Positions 16,234 through 23,932 of a DNA stretch of 64,000 bases are shown here, piece by piece. The position numbers were made by a program, and so were the translations under genes. The stretch is taken from contig CAYLMK010000009.1 of the NCBI GenBank assembly GCA_964384945.1, positions 62,001 to 126,000 of the forward strand. Direction: 5' to 3'. Every line of letters starts with the position of its first letter. Positions within the stretch are counted from its first letter, which is position 1. This stretch comes from S015-6 sp964384945 (GTDB lineage: Bacteria > Desulfobacterota > DSWW01). The notes beneath the pieces were generated by a model. It did not search any database and was not told the origin of the DNA. It was given only the letters and a program-made list of their open reading frames with translations.

Positions 16234-17244
16234 TTGCCTGACGTCATAGAAACCTTTCATCTCACCAAGCGTTTTCCGCAGCCGAAATCCTACGGCGAGC
16301 TTCTGCTCCGGCCCTTCCGGAAGAAGAAGTACGTTACAGCCATCGAGGATGTCAGTCTCCGCGTTCGAAAGGGAGAGCTTTTCGGGATACTCGGCCCGAA
16401 CGGCGCCGGCAAGACAACGTTCACAAAGACCCTTTGCACCCTCGTCCTGCCCACGGAGGGTACCGTTTTGGTCAACGGTCTGGACGTGACCAGACACCAG
16501 AGGAAGATCACGGGGATGATCGGCTATGTCGTGAGCGAAGAAAGAAGCTTCTATTGGAGACTGACGGGAAGGAGGAATCTCCAGTTCTTCGCCACCCTGA
16601 ACAACATGAGCCTCTCCCAGGCGAACCGGAGGATCGACGAGTTGGCGGAACTCACAGGGCTGGGGGGGGACATGGAGAAAACCTTTCAGAATTATTCCTC
16701 CGGCATGAAACAGAAGCTGGCCCTCGCGCGGGGCCTGCTCACGGACCCGGAAATCCTCCTCCTCGACGAGCCCACGCGCAACCTGGACCCCATCTCCAAG
16801 CGTAACGTGAGAAGTTTCTTGAAGAACCTCATTCGGGACGACGGAAACAGGACCTTGGTGATCGCAACCAACGACATGCAGGAGGCCGAAACCCTGTGCG
16901 ACCGGATCGCCATCTTCCACAGGGGAAAGCTCAGGCTCTGCGGCTCTTTGGAGCAGGTGAAGGCCGTGCTCGGCCGCAACGAAAGGTATGTGATGAGGCT
17001 GAATGCGGCCGTCGAGCAGGTGCGGGAAGCTGCGGCGGCCTGGGCCCTGGACGGAATCGTTGCCGCGACGCACATCGAGGCGGCGGGCAACGGGAAGGTC
17101 ACGCTTCGGATCGAAACCGCGGGAGATGAATCATCCGTTTCCGCGCTGATCGAGAGAATCGTACGATCCGGCATCCCGCTGGAGACCTGTCACCGCGAGG
17201 AGCTTTCTCTTGCCGACGTCTTTGCTGCGGCCATTGGGGAGTAG
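16234..17244 (+). CDS. ABC-2 type exporter, ATP-binding protein (RiPP export)
   Basis: A 336-residue ATPase with Walker A GPNGAGKTT (residues 54-62), signature YSSGMKQKLALARGLL (about 154) and Walker B ILLLDEPT (174-181). The ERSFYWRLTGRRNLQFF segment resembles the ABC-2 subgroup that exports lipids, polysaccharides or peptides. The switch (H-loop) residue is Asn213 (codon AAC at 16870) in ATNDMQEAE where His is expected, and the Q-loop is unusual (YVVSEER). A C-terminal regulatory region of about 100 residues follows. The start is TTG 16234 after GGGAGAAGC. It overlaps or abuts its permease and most likely exports the mature peptide. Confidence 0.9.
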   Translation: MPDVIETFHLTKRFPQPKSYGELLLRPFRKKKYVTAIEDVSLRVRKGELFGILGPNGAGKTTFTKTLCTLVLPTEGTVLVNGLDVTRHQRKITGMIGYVVSEERSFYWRLTGRRNLQFFATLNNMSLSQANRRIDELAELTGLGGDMEKTFQNYSSGMKQKLALARGLLTDPEILLLDEPTRNLDPISKRNVRSFLKNLIRDDGNRTLVIATNDMQEAETLCDRIAIFHRGKLRLCGSLEQVKAVLGRNERYVMRLNAAVEQVREAAAAWALDGIVAATHIEAAGNGKVTLRIETAGDESSVSALIERIVRSGIPLETCHREELSLADVFAAAIGE

Positions 17245-18061
17245 CCTGGCTCTGGTTTTCAGGAAGGCCTGCGGGTTCCTCTACAACGACTTCCTGAACG
17301 AGACGAGCTACAAGTTTTCGTTTGTCACCCAGGTGGCGGGCATCTTTTTCACGGCCACATGCTTCTTCTTCCTGTCCCGCGTTTTCGGGCAGGCCGTCTC
17401 CCCCTATCTCGAGCCGTATGGCGGGGACTATTTCTCCTTTGTTCTCATCGGGATCGCTCTTGTGGGCTACCTGCACGTGTCCCTTTCCTCCTTCTCCAAG
17501 TCCATCCGGGACGCCCAGATACTCGGCACGCTCGAAGCGCTGCTCGTCACCCAGACCGGGATCCCGACGATCATTCTCTGCTCTTCCCTTTACAGCTTTC
17601 TGATGACAACCTTTCGGATCTTTGTTTTCATCCTCTTCGGCGTCCTCGTGCTGGGCATGGACCTCCACGGAGGCAACTTCGGCGCTGCCCTGCTCATCCT
17701 GCTCGTTACGGTCGTCTGCTTCAGCAGCTTCGGCATCCTTTCCGCCAGCTTCATCATGGTCCTCAAGAAGGGAAATCCCTTGGGCTGGGCCTTTACCTCC
17801 CTCTCCTGGCTTGTGGGCGGCGTCTACTATCCCATCTCCGTGCTGCCGAAATGGCTGCAGGCCGTCGCTCATGTTCTCCCCATCACTTACTCGCTCGAGG
17901 GCATGAGACTGGCCCTGCTGCAGGGCCGCTCCCTTGGTGACCTGTTGCCGACCCTCCTGGTCCTTCTCGCCTTCACCGCCGTCCTGCTGCCCGTGAGCCT
18001 TGTTGCATTCTCCCGCGCGGTCCGGAAGGCCAAGACGGACGGAACGCTGATGCAATACTGA
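17210..18061 (+). CDS. ABC-2 type exporter, permease (RiPP export)
   Basis: A 283-residue membrane protein with about six transmembrane segments. The ABC-2 hallmark is near the C-terminal third (GVYYPISVLPKWLQAVAHVLPITYSLEGMR, read across a helix break). The N-terminus is cytosolic, followed by FSFVTQVAGIFFTATCFFFL. The start is uncertain: TTG 17210 overlaps the ATPase gene by 35 bases, and TTG 17234 overlaps by 11. It pairs with the preceding ATPase. There is no C39 peptidase domain in either subunit, so leader removal must be done by another protein, perhaps the S26-like protein. Confidence 0.88.
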   Translation: MPTSLLRPLGSSLALVFRKACGFLYNDFLNETSYKFSFVTQVAGIFFTATCFFFLSRVFGQAVSPYLEPYGGDYFSFVLIGIALVGYLHVSLSSFSKSIRDAQILGTLEALLVTQTGIPTIILCSSLYSFLMTTFRIFVFILFGVLVLGMDLHGGNFGAALLILLVTVVCFSSFGILSASFIMVLKKGNPLGWAFTSLSWLVGGVYYPISVLPKWLQAVAHVLPITYSLEGMRLALLQGRSLGDLLPTLLVLLAFTAVLLPVSLVAFSRAVRKAKTDGTLMQY

Positions 18062-18112
18062 GAATCCGCTGAAAGGGGGCCTGCAAACTTCCTGAGAAAA
18101 AGGAGACCCGCA

Positions 18113-19105
18113 TTGACGGACCGCAAAGGCTCTGGCCCTACGTCGCACAAGGAGCTGCTTTCGATCGCCCGTGGCTATATGCCCTCGAGAATCTTCCTCA
18201 CCTCCCTGGAACTGGGGATCTTTGAAGAGCTGGGCGATAAGCAAGTCAGCGCGTCTGAGATGGCGGCGCGCCTGAATTCCGACGCAAGGGCGACGGAGGT
18301 CCTCCTCAACGCCCTCGCGGCGCTGAATCTGGTTGCGAAAAACGGAAATCTCTTTGCAAATGAAAAGGGGGTTGCCGGCCTTCTGCTGAAGGAAGGCGCT
18401 GATACCGGGGACGCGATGCTCCGTCACGCGGCCAACCTCTGGGAGAACTGGTCGCATCTGACGGACACGGTAAGATCGGGCAAGCCTCCCCGCGTCGGAG
18501 GCGGCACCGAGCGGCGGACGGCTCTGGCCCTTGCGACGAAGGAGCAGGGGCGGAATTACTCGCAGAGACTGGCCTGGGCGCTGAATTGCCACGGGGCCGA
18601 GCGCATGCTGGACCTCGGAGGCGGATGCGGTTTGCACGCCCTCACGTTTGCAGTGACCTACCCCCGCTTACAGGTCGTGCTGTTCGACCGGGAGGAGGAG
18701 GCTCTCCGGATGGCGCGAGCGGAGATAGCCGGAAAGGAGGTGGAGGCCCGTGTAAGCATCCGAAAAGGGGACTTTCTCACAGACGATATCGGCAGTGATT
18801 TCGACCTGGTTCTCCTGTCTTTCGTCCTCTCCCTGCTCGGTGAAGACCAGATCCCCCTTCTGCTCAAGAAGGTGGAAGGATCTCTCAGGCCGGGAGGAAG
18901 GGTGGTCGTTCTGGACATGATCCTCGAAAACGACAAGACGCATCCCGCGCCGGCGGCCCTCTTTTCGGTCAACATGCTGGTGACGACCGGAAAGGGGCGG
19001 GCCTACTCCTTCAGGGAAATCGAGGACTTTCTCCTCGCCTCGGGACTCCGGACCACGTACCGGGTCCCCATCGGTCATTTCCAAGGCATCGTGGGCACAC
19101 GATGA
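18113..19105 (+). CDS. SAM-dependent methyltransferase of RiPP locus
   Basis: A 330-residue protein. The N-terminal 100 residues form a winged-helix dimerisation domain (LTSLELGIFEELGDKQVSAS, then MAARLNSDARATEVLLNALA). The C-terminal domain has the SAM-site motif MLDLGGGCGLHALTFA, then RPGGRVVVLDMIL. This is the plant-type O-methyltransferase (Methyltransf_2) layout. The start is TTG 18113 after AAAAAGGAG. It is the last gene on this strand before a convergent pair, and likely methylates the peptide or a tailoring group; the O-, N- or C-site is unknown. Confidence 0.85.
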   Translation: MTDRKGSGPTSHKELLSIARGYMPSRIFLTSLELGIFEELGDKQVSASEMAARLNSDARATEVLLNALAALNLVAKNGNLFANEKGVAGLLLKEGADTGDAMLRHAANLWENWSHLTDTVRSGKPPRVGGGTERRTALALATKEQGRNYSQRLAWALNCHGAERMLDLGGGCGLHALTFAVTYPRLQVVLFDREEEALRMARAEIAGKEVEARVSIRKGDFLTDDIGSDFDLVLLSFVLSLLGEDQIPLLLKKVEGSLRPGGRVVVLDMILENDKTHPAPAALFSVNMLVTTGKGRAYSFREIEDFLLASGLRTTYRVPIGHFQGIVGTR

Positions 19106-19141
19106 CACTCCGCCCGTCACCGGAACGGCACGCGACGCAAA

Positions 19142-19191
19142 CCGCAAGCGGATTGCGGGGAGCATTCTCTTTTTCACGCTATTCCCGTGAA
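19142..19191 (+). terminator. Hairpin with T-rich tail closing the RiPP locus
   Basis: The stem CCGCAA/TTGCGG (19142-19158) is followed by a T-rich run ending near 19174. A second stem, TTCACG/CGTGAA (19173-19191), overlaps the tail. It lies between two convergent genes and could end transcripts from the left. Only moderate stem strength is visible. Confidence 0.4.
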
Positions 19192-19253
19192 GGCAGCTTG
19201 CAGAAGGGACCCCCTCCGGAAGTGTGAAATGCTCTCAAGCGGGGAGGCCCACT

Positions 19254-20690
19254 TCACGGTTTGACCCCGGCCGCCCGGCGCTCGAGCGCGGCGGCGGACC
19301 GATAGAAGCCGAACATGTTCAGGTTCCCGCCCGTGTAGGCCAGGGCATCCAGCGAGGCGGCCTTGACGATCCGCGCGAGCTTGTCTTCCGGGTTGGCCTC
19401 GATCACGATATCGCAGAGTTCGCAGGCAAGCTGGTGTTCGCCGTTCTTCTGCAGCTCGATGGCCCGGGCCAGGATCTTGTCCGCGCCGCCGGCCAGCGCC
19501 ACCGCCTCGCGGGCCCGGTGCGCGGGCGGCAGCGGCGCCAACCCCGTGCCGCGGCCGTCGTACCATCCGGTCAGGCCCTGATAGATGCCGCGGACCGACC
19601 AGTCCACCCGGCCGTAGTACTCCTGCAGAAAGGGGAGGCCTGCCAGGGCGTCGGGAAGCCGCACCGACTCGACCGCCTGCTCCACGGTCTTGCCCTCGTT
19701 GATGCACCGCACGGTCTGCTCGTAGACGGTGCGAATCGCCTCCCTGTAACTCGTGAGCACCTCGCGGACCCTGGTCTTGCCCGCAACGGCCGCCGTGTGG
19801 CCCGGAATGAGGTGCTCGGGCCCCATTTCGATCATCGCTTCCAGGGACTCGATCCATCCCTTGACGGGGCGGGGCTCAAGCATGGGCGTCGAGAGGTTCG
19901 GGAAGCTGGCATAGTAGAGATCCCCGCAGAACAGGGCCTTCTCGTCCGGCAGCCAGACCATCAGGTGATCCGGGGTCTCCCCGCGGGTGTGGTAGAGCTC
20001 GAAGGTCTTTCCTCCCAGCTCGAACGAGTAGTCCCTGTCGAAGGTGATCGTGGGCCACACCAGGTCGTCGAACGCGCCGATCCCTCGAAACAGGGGCCTC
20101 GCGGGCAGCTTGCGGGAATCGTCCGCCGCGTGGTCTCCGGCCTGGTTCATACGGCATCGCACGTGGAAGTCCCGGAGTTCCTTGAAATCTCTCTCCATGA
20201 AGTCGACGAGATCCTTTGTGGCGATCACCTCCGTGCCTTCCTGGAGAAACACGGGGGTTCCGCAAACGTGATCCAGGTGGCCGTGGGTGTAGATGACGTA
20301 CCGGACCGGTTTCGCCGTGATCTCGCGGAACCTGTCGAAGATCTCCCTGGCAGATTCTTGGCTTTCCGTGGTGTCGATGATCACGACCCCTTCCTCGGTG
20401 ATGACCATCTGCACGCTGCCGAGGGCGAACCCCCTGGCCAGGTAGATGTCCTCGGTGATCTTCTCCACCCTGGGCGTCATGAGTTCCCGAAGCTCCACAG
20501 CCCCCAGGATGCTCCCGAGCGGGATCCTGGGCGGGGGGAGCGGCGTGTAGGCCAGGGTCGACTCCCCGGGCGCGGCCGGCTCCCGCACCACGGGCCCGGT
20601 CCGTTTGATCGAAACGTACCGCGAGAGAAGCGCCAGGCCAAGCAACAGGATCACGAGGAACTGCAGGACGATCGCGATCTTCGTCTTCAT
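19254..20690 (-). CDS. Secreted or anchored metallo-beta-lactamase-fold hydrolase (alkylsulfatase-like)
   Basis: A 478-residue protein with an N-terminal hydrophobic helix (IAIVLQFLVILLLGLALLSRY), likely a signal anchor. The MBL core has THGHLDH (about residue 137), PDHLMVWLPDEKALFCGDLYYA and LIPGHT. The C-terminal part, from about residue 340, is helical and resembles the dimerisation domain of alkyl sulfatases (REAIRTVYEQTVRCINEGKT, then AREAVALAGGADKILARA). Secondary alkyl sulfate or another ester could be the substrate. ATG at 20690 is chosen because the longer frame would overlap the next gene and loses the signal-anchor start. The 11-base gap to the second MBL gene implies one operon. 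Confidence 0.8.
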   Translation of the reverse strand: MKTKIAIVLQFLVILLLGLALLSRYVSIKRTGPVVREPAAPGESTLAYTPLPPPRIPLGSILGAVELRELMTPRVEKITEDIYLARGFALGSVQMVITEEGVVIIDTTESQESAREIFDRFREITAKPVRYVIYTHGHLDHVCGTPVFLQEGTEVIATKDLVDFMERDFKELRDFHVRCRMNQAGDHAADDSRKLPARPLFRGIGAFDDLVWPTITFDRDYSFELGGKTFELYHTRGETPDHLMVWLPDEKALFCGDLYYASFPNLSTPMLEPRPVKGWIESLEAMIEMGPEHLIPGHTAAVAGKTRVREVLTSYREAIRTVYEQTVRCINEGKTVEQAVESVRLPDALAGLPFLQEYYGRVDWSVRGIYQGLTGWYDGRGTGLAPLPPAHRAREAVALAGGADKILARAIELQKNGEHQLACELCDIVIEANPEDKLARIVKAASLDALAYTGGNLNMFGFYRSAAALERRAAGVKP

Positions 20691-20701
20691 GGCCTTCCCC
20701 C

Positions 20702-21673
20702 TCAATGCTCTCTGGAAAACAGGACCGTCTTCCCCCGGATCTCGCTGAAGACCTCCCCCCTCTCTTCCAGGTACCGCAAGTGAGCGATCGCCTCCCCTGT
20801 GGCGAACCACTTCTGGGCCGCCGGGAAGAGATCCCAGGAGGCATAGTCGAGGTCCCAGGTCATCCCCGAGGCGACCTGGTAGGCATGCTGCGACCCCGCA
20901 CGCAGGATGGAAAGCGTCTCCTCCGCCCTCCTCTCGTGATGCCGCTTCAATTCGTCGATCCGTTCCGCGAGGTTCGGGAAGAGCCGCCTGTGGCCGGGCA
21001 GAACGATCTCCACGTCCAAGTCACGGACCTTCTCCAGGCTGGCCAGGTATTCGCCGAGGGGGTTCATGCCGTCACGCCAGCACTGGATGTTGGGGGTGAT
21101 GTCGATGAGGATGTGGTCTCCGGAGACGAAGATCTTCTTGTCGGGCTCGTACAGGCAGGTGTGGCCCCTGGTGTGGCCCGGGGTCTGCACGCAGCGGAAG
21201 CGGTACTCCCCCGCCTCGAGCCGGTCGCCGTCCTCGAGGAAGGTGAAGTCCGGCAGCCTCGTCACGCCGTGCTTGTAGCCCGGATGATTCTTCAGGGCCG
21301 CGCGAAGCGCATCCTGCGGGAATCCGTTTCTGCCGGCGTATTCGAGGATCGCCTCCCAGGGGTTCACCCCCTCGAAAACCTCGGCGTCGGGCCGGTTGAA
21401 GTAGACCTTGCTCCCCTCCCGGACCAGCTTGGGAACCAGGGCGGAGTGATCCGCGTGCATGTGGGTGACGAAGAAGTCGGTCCTGTCCAGGTCCGCGCCC
21501 GCCTCCTCGAGGCCCGCGAGAATCGCCTCCAGGCATTCCTTCCGGTCCAGCCCGGTGTCGATGACCAGGTTCCGGTCCTGGGACCGGATCAGGTAGGAGT
21601 TGATCGATCGCAAGGGGTTTTCGGGCAAGGGGACTTCGATTCGCCACAGGTTCTCTCGGATGGGCTCGATCAT
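20702..21673 (-). CDS. Metallo-beta-lactamase-fold hydrolase
   Basis: A 323-residue soluble protein. The zinc motif THMHADHSALVPKL lies near residue 71, with further ligands in VQTPGHTRGHTCLYEPDKK, FVSGDHIL and IVLPGHRRLF. The C-terminal winged-helix-like region (HHERRAEETLSILRAGSQHA) is common in this subgroup, close to MBL proteins linked to polyketide, lactone or thioester hydrolysis. It is upstream of, and probably co-transcribed with, the alkylsulfatase-like gene. The substrate is unknown. Confidence 0.83.
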   Translation of the reverse strand: MIEPIRENLWRIEVPLPENPLRSINSYLIRSQDRNLVIDTGLDRKECLEAILAGLEEAGADLDRTDFFVTHMHADHSALVPKLVREGSKVYFNRPDAEVFEGVNPWEAILEYAGRNGFPQDALRAALKNHPGYKHGVTRLPDFTFLEDGDRLEAGEYRFRCVQTPGHTRGHTCLYEPDKKIFVSGDHILIDITPNIQCWRDGMNPLGEYLASLEKVRDLDVEIVLPGHRRLFPNLAERIDELKRHHERRAEETLSILRAGSQHAYQVASGMTWDLDYASWDLFPAAQKWFATGEAIAHLRYLEERGEVFSEIRGKTVLFSREH

Positions 21674-21905
21674 GGGTGCTCCTCTCCTCGGGCGGCCCGG
21701 GGCCGGGGTGCAGGCGCAGGCTCTCTATCATGGACCCAAGGGGACGGTTTGGCAAATCAGGCGCACCGATCCCCCGCGACCCCTTTCGAGCGGTCTTGCG
21801 GTGTAAAAAAAAGTCAGGAACCTTTTTGCGGCTTGACGGTTTTCTCTTTCGGCTTTTGGTGGACCCTTTGGGCCTTTTCCCGGAGCGGGCCGGTTGGGCA
21901 GAATG

Positions 21906-23681
21906 CTAGCCGGTCCCGTCCAGGGCATTGATCTTCGGGAGGATCGTCTCCTGGAAGTATTCGTTTGCGTCGTACAGGGAAAGGATGGACTCCCTCTCGA
22001 GCCGGTACTGCTCTGCCATCGCCGGGTTCGTCGGCGCATAGGACCGCTCCAGAACGCAGGCCCTGTAAATCCTTTGCAGGGGAGTGAACAGAGACGTGTC
22101 GATCCCTTCCAGCACAGTGATGGCGGAAGCCGGGTCGCCCTGCCCGTAGCGGGCCATACCCGCGTACAGCCCGTATTCGGGAACGGAGGGGTCCATGCTG
22201 AAGGCGTCGATCGCATAGCCCCCGTATTCGTTGAGCCTCTTCTGCTCGAAACTCTCGTGGGCAACCCAGAATCGTGCATTCGCATCCTCCGGGTAGGCCG
22301 CCGCCAGATCGACGTAGGCCGCCAGCCTCTGTTCCTCGGTATACAGGCTGTTCACGATCCTCGCCGCATCCTCCATCTCGGGCTCGATCGGAACGCCCGC
22401 AGCGTAAAGAGTGGGCCGGATGGAGAAATCCTGATAGAAGCGGTAACAGTCCCGGTTGCAGGCGTAGCTTCGGCCCCACGCATAGTAGAAGCCGTCTCCG
22501 GCCGGATCGAAGACGATCATCTGCCAGCCGCTGTCGTTGCAGACCGGGTTGGTCGAGCCGTGCCAGGCGAAGTTGCTCCCGTCCGGGGCAACCTGGCCTC
22601 TCATGAAATCCACGGCGTCCGCGACCGTATATACGCTCTTGTAAGGGAATCCCGAGGCGATGTACTCGCGGTCCCAGTCGGCGCCGCTGAGGTACTTCCA
22701 GACCGGCTGATGTTCGGCCGTGAGCGACCCGTCGTAATAGTGGTTGAAGTTCGACAGGATCGAGCCCTCCATGGCATGGGCCGCCCACCGGGTGGGCGAG
22801 GCCTCGATCACCATCCCCTCTCCGGTGTCTCGATCGCTCCAGACCGTTCCGTACCCGCCGATGACCGGACACCGGTCGAACACCGCCTTGACCTCCTCCA
22901 GGTTGGCGGACTCCTCGAGCGCCATTCGGCTCAGGTATACCAGCGAAAACCCGCTCGCGTTCGGCTGTTTCACGCTGATGGTTTCCTCGGAAAAGGCCAG
23001 GCCCTGGTCGTTGTATCCGGTCTCCACTCCCATGCCCAGAATCCAGTCCATGTGCGTGACCGAGTGGAACCCCTCCGCGTTGTGCTCCACGATCACGGTC
23101 ACGTCGGCCAGGGCCTCCAGGGCGAACCAGTCCTGGTTCCGGCCGTGAATGATGGTGCCCCCCTCCCCTTTCATGAGAATCCCCGTGCAGCCGGCCGCCT
23201 CCAGCACATCGTAGATCAGGCTCACCGCAAGAACCGACGTGTACGGCACGCCGGACCCGTTCGAAACCCCCCGGATCTCGTCCCGGAAGCGCGCGGGCAG
23301 CTTCTTGGCGATGTGGGCCGACATGAACTTCACAAAGGCCGTGAACGCAGGAAAGGGGATCCCCTCTTCCTCGGCGAAATGGTAGAGGAGCTGTTCATAG
23401 GCATCCAGCGAATCCAGGATCTCGGGCCGCAGGAGCACGCCGTACTGTAAGCCCATCTCATAGTGGCCCCCGGCCACCCGCAACATGGGCATGATGCCGG
23501 GATGCCGATAGACCTCCCCCTCGCGGAAAAAGGAGCGGATCCCATCGGGGTCCGTCTCGTAGGTGAGCCCCGGATCGACGACCGTTCCCGGGAATTCGAA
23601 ATACTCACAGCCCAGGAGACCCGGAGAGAAAGCGACGAGTACCAGGAGGAAACGGCAGAGCGGAAACCGAAAGGACTTCAT
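21906..23681 (-). CDS. Lipoprotein Ntn hydrolase, C45/acid-ceramidase-like
   Basis: A 591-residue protein. The N-terminus FRFPLCRFLLVLVAFSPGLLGC is a lipoprotein signal with Cys25 as the lipidated residue. The catalytic region GCTGILMKGEGGTIIHGRNQDW (split at the Gly-Gly) has Cys165 as the expected autocatalytic N-terminal nucleophile, and resembles the C45 (isopenicillin N acyltransferase) and NAAA/acid-ceramidase groups that hydrolyse amides. The C-terminal 130 residues (from LAAAYPEDANARFWVAHE) are TPR-like and may bind a partner. ATG at 23681 is set by the signal peptide. It probably acts in the periplasm on an acyl-amide; substrate unknown. Confidence 0.78.
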   Translation of the reverse strand: MKSFRFPLCRFLLVLVAFSPGLLGCEYFEFPGTVVDPGLTYETDPDGIRSFFREGEVYRHPGIMPMLRVAGGHYEMGLQYGVLLRPEILDSLDAYEQLLYHFAEEEGIPFPAFTAFVKFMSAHIAKKLPARFRDEIRGVSNGSGVPYTSVLAVSLIYDVLEAAGCTGILMKGEGGTIIHGRNQDWFALEALADVTVIVEHNAEGFHSVTHMDWILGMGVETGYNDQGLAFSEETISVKQPNASGFSLVYLSRMALEESANLEEVKAVFDRCPVIGGYGTVWSDRDTGEGMVIEASPTRWAAHAMEGSILSNFNHYYDGSLTAEHQPVWKYLSGADWDREYIASGFPYKSVYTVADAVDFMRGQVAPDGSNFAWHGSTNPVCNDSGWQMIVFDPAGDGFYYAWGRSYACNRDCYRFYQDFSIRPTLYAAGVPIEPEMEDAARIVNSLYTEEQRLAAYVDLAAAYPEDANARFWVAHESFEQKRLNEYGGYAIDAFSMDPSVPEYGLYAGMARYGQGDPASAITVLEGIDTSLFTPLQRIYRACVLERSYAPTNPAMAEQYRLERESILSLYDANEYFQETILPKINALDGTG

Positions 23682-23932
23682 TTCCCCAACTCCTTTTCTC
23701 TTCGTTGCCCCGGATCCATACTGATCCGGGTTTCCCGAAGCTCCTGCGATCCGGAGTATGTCCTCAACAACCTGAGTCCTACTCCAGGCCACAGCGCCCG
23801 AGTCTCACGCCCGGGGTCCTGTCCTCTCCAGCACCTCGCGCATCTGCTCGCCGAACTTTGCAGGCTCCTTCCGGTCGGGTGTGTGGGCACATGCCGGTTC
23901 GTATCGCCTTCTCTTGCGCGGAAGGGTCCCCG

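Noticed and set aside
14673..16247. Long antisense frame across the nucleotidyltransferase gene
   Set aside because: It covers the complement of recognised genes and has no domain.
9491..19105. Lasso peptide cluster
   Set aside because: HprK-like and nucleotidyltransferase proteins suggest it, but no cyclase (asparagine-synthetase-like) or lasso protease is present and the core has no suitable Asp/Glu at position 7-9 after a Gly-type start.
9491..19105. Thiopeptide/YcaO or lanthipeptide system
   Set aside because: No YcaO, dehydratase or LanC-like protein is visible, and the core has no Ser or Thr.
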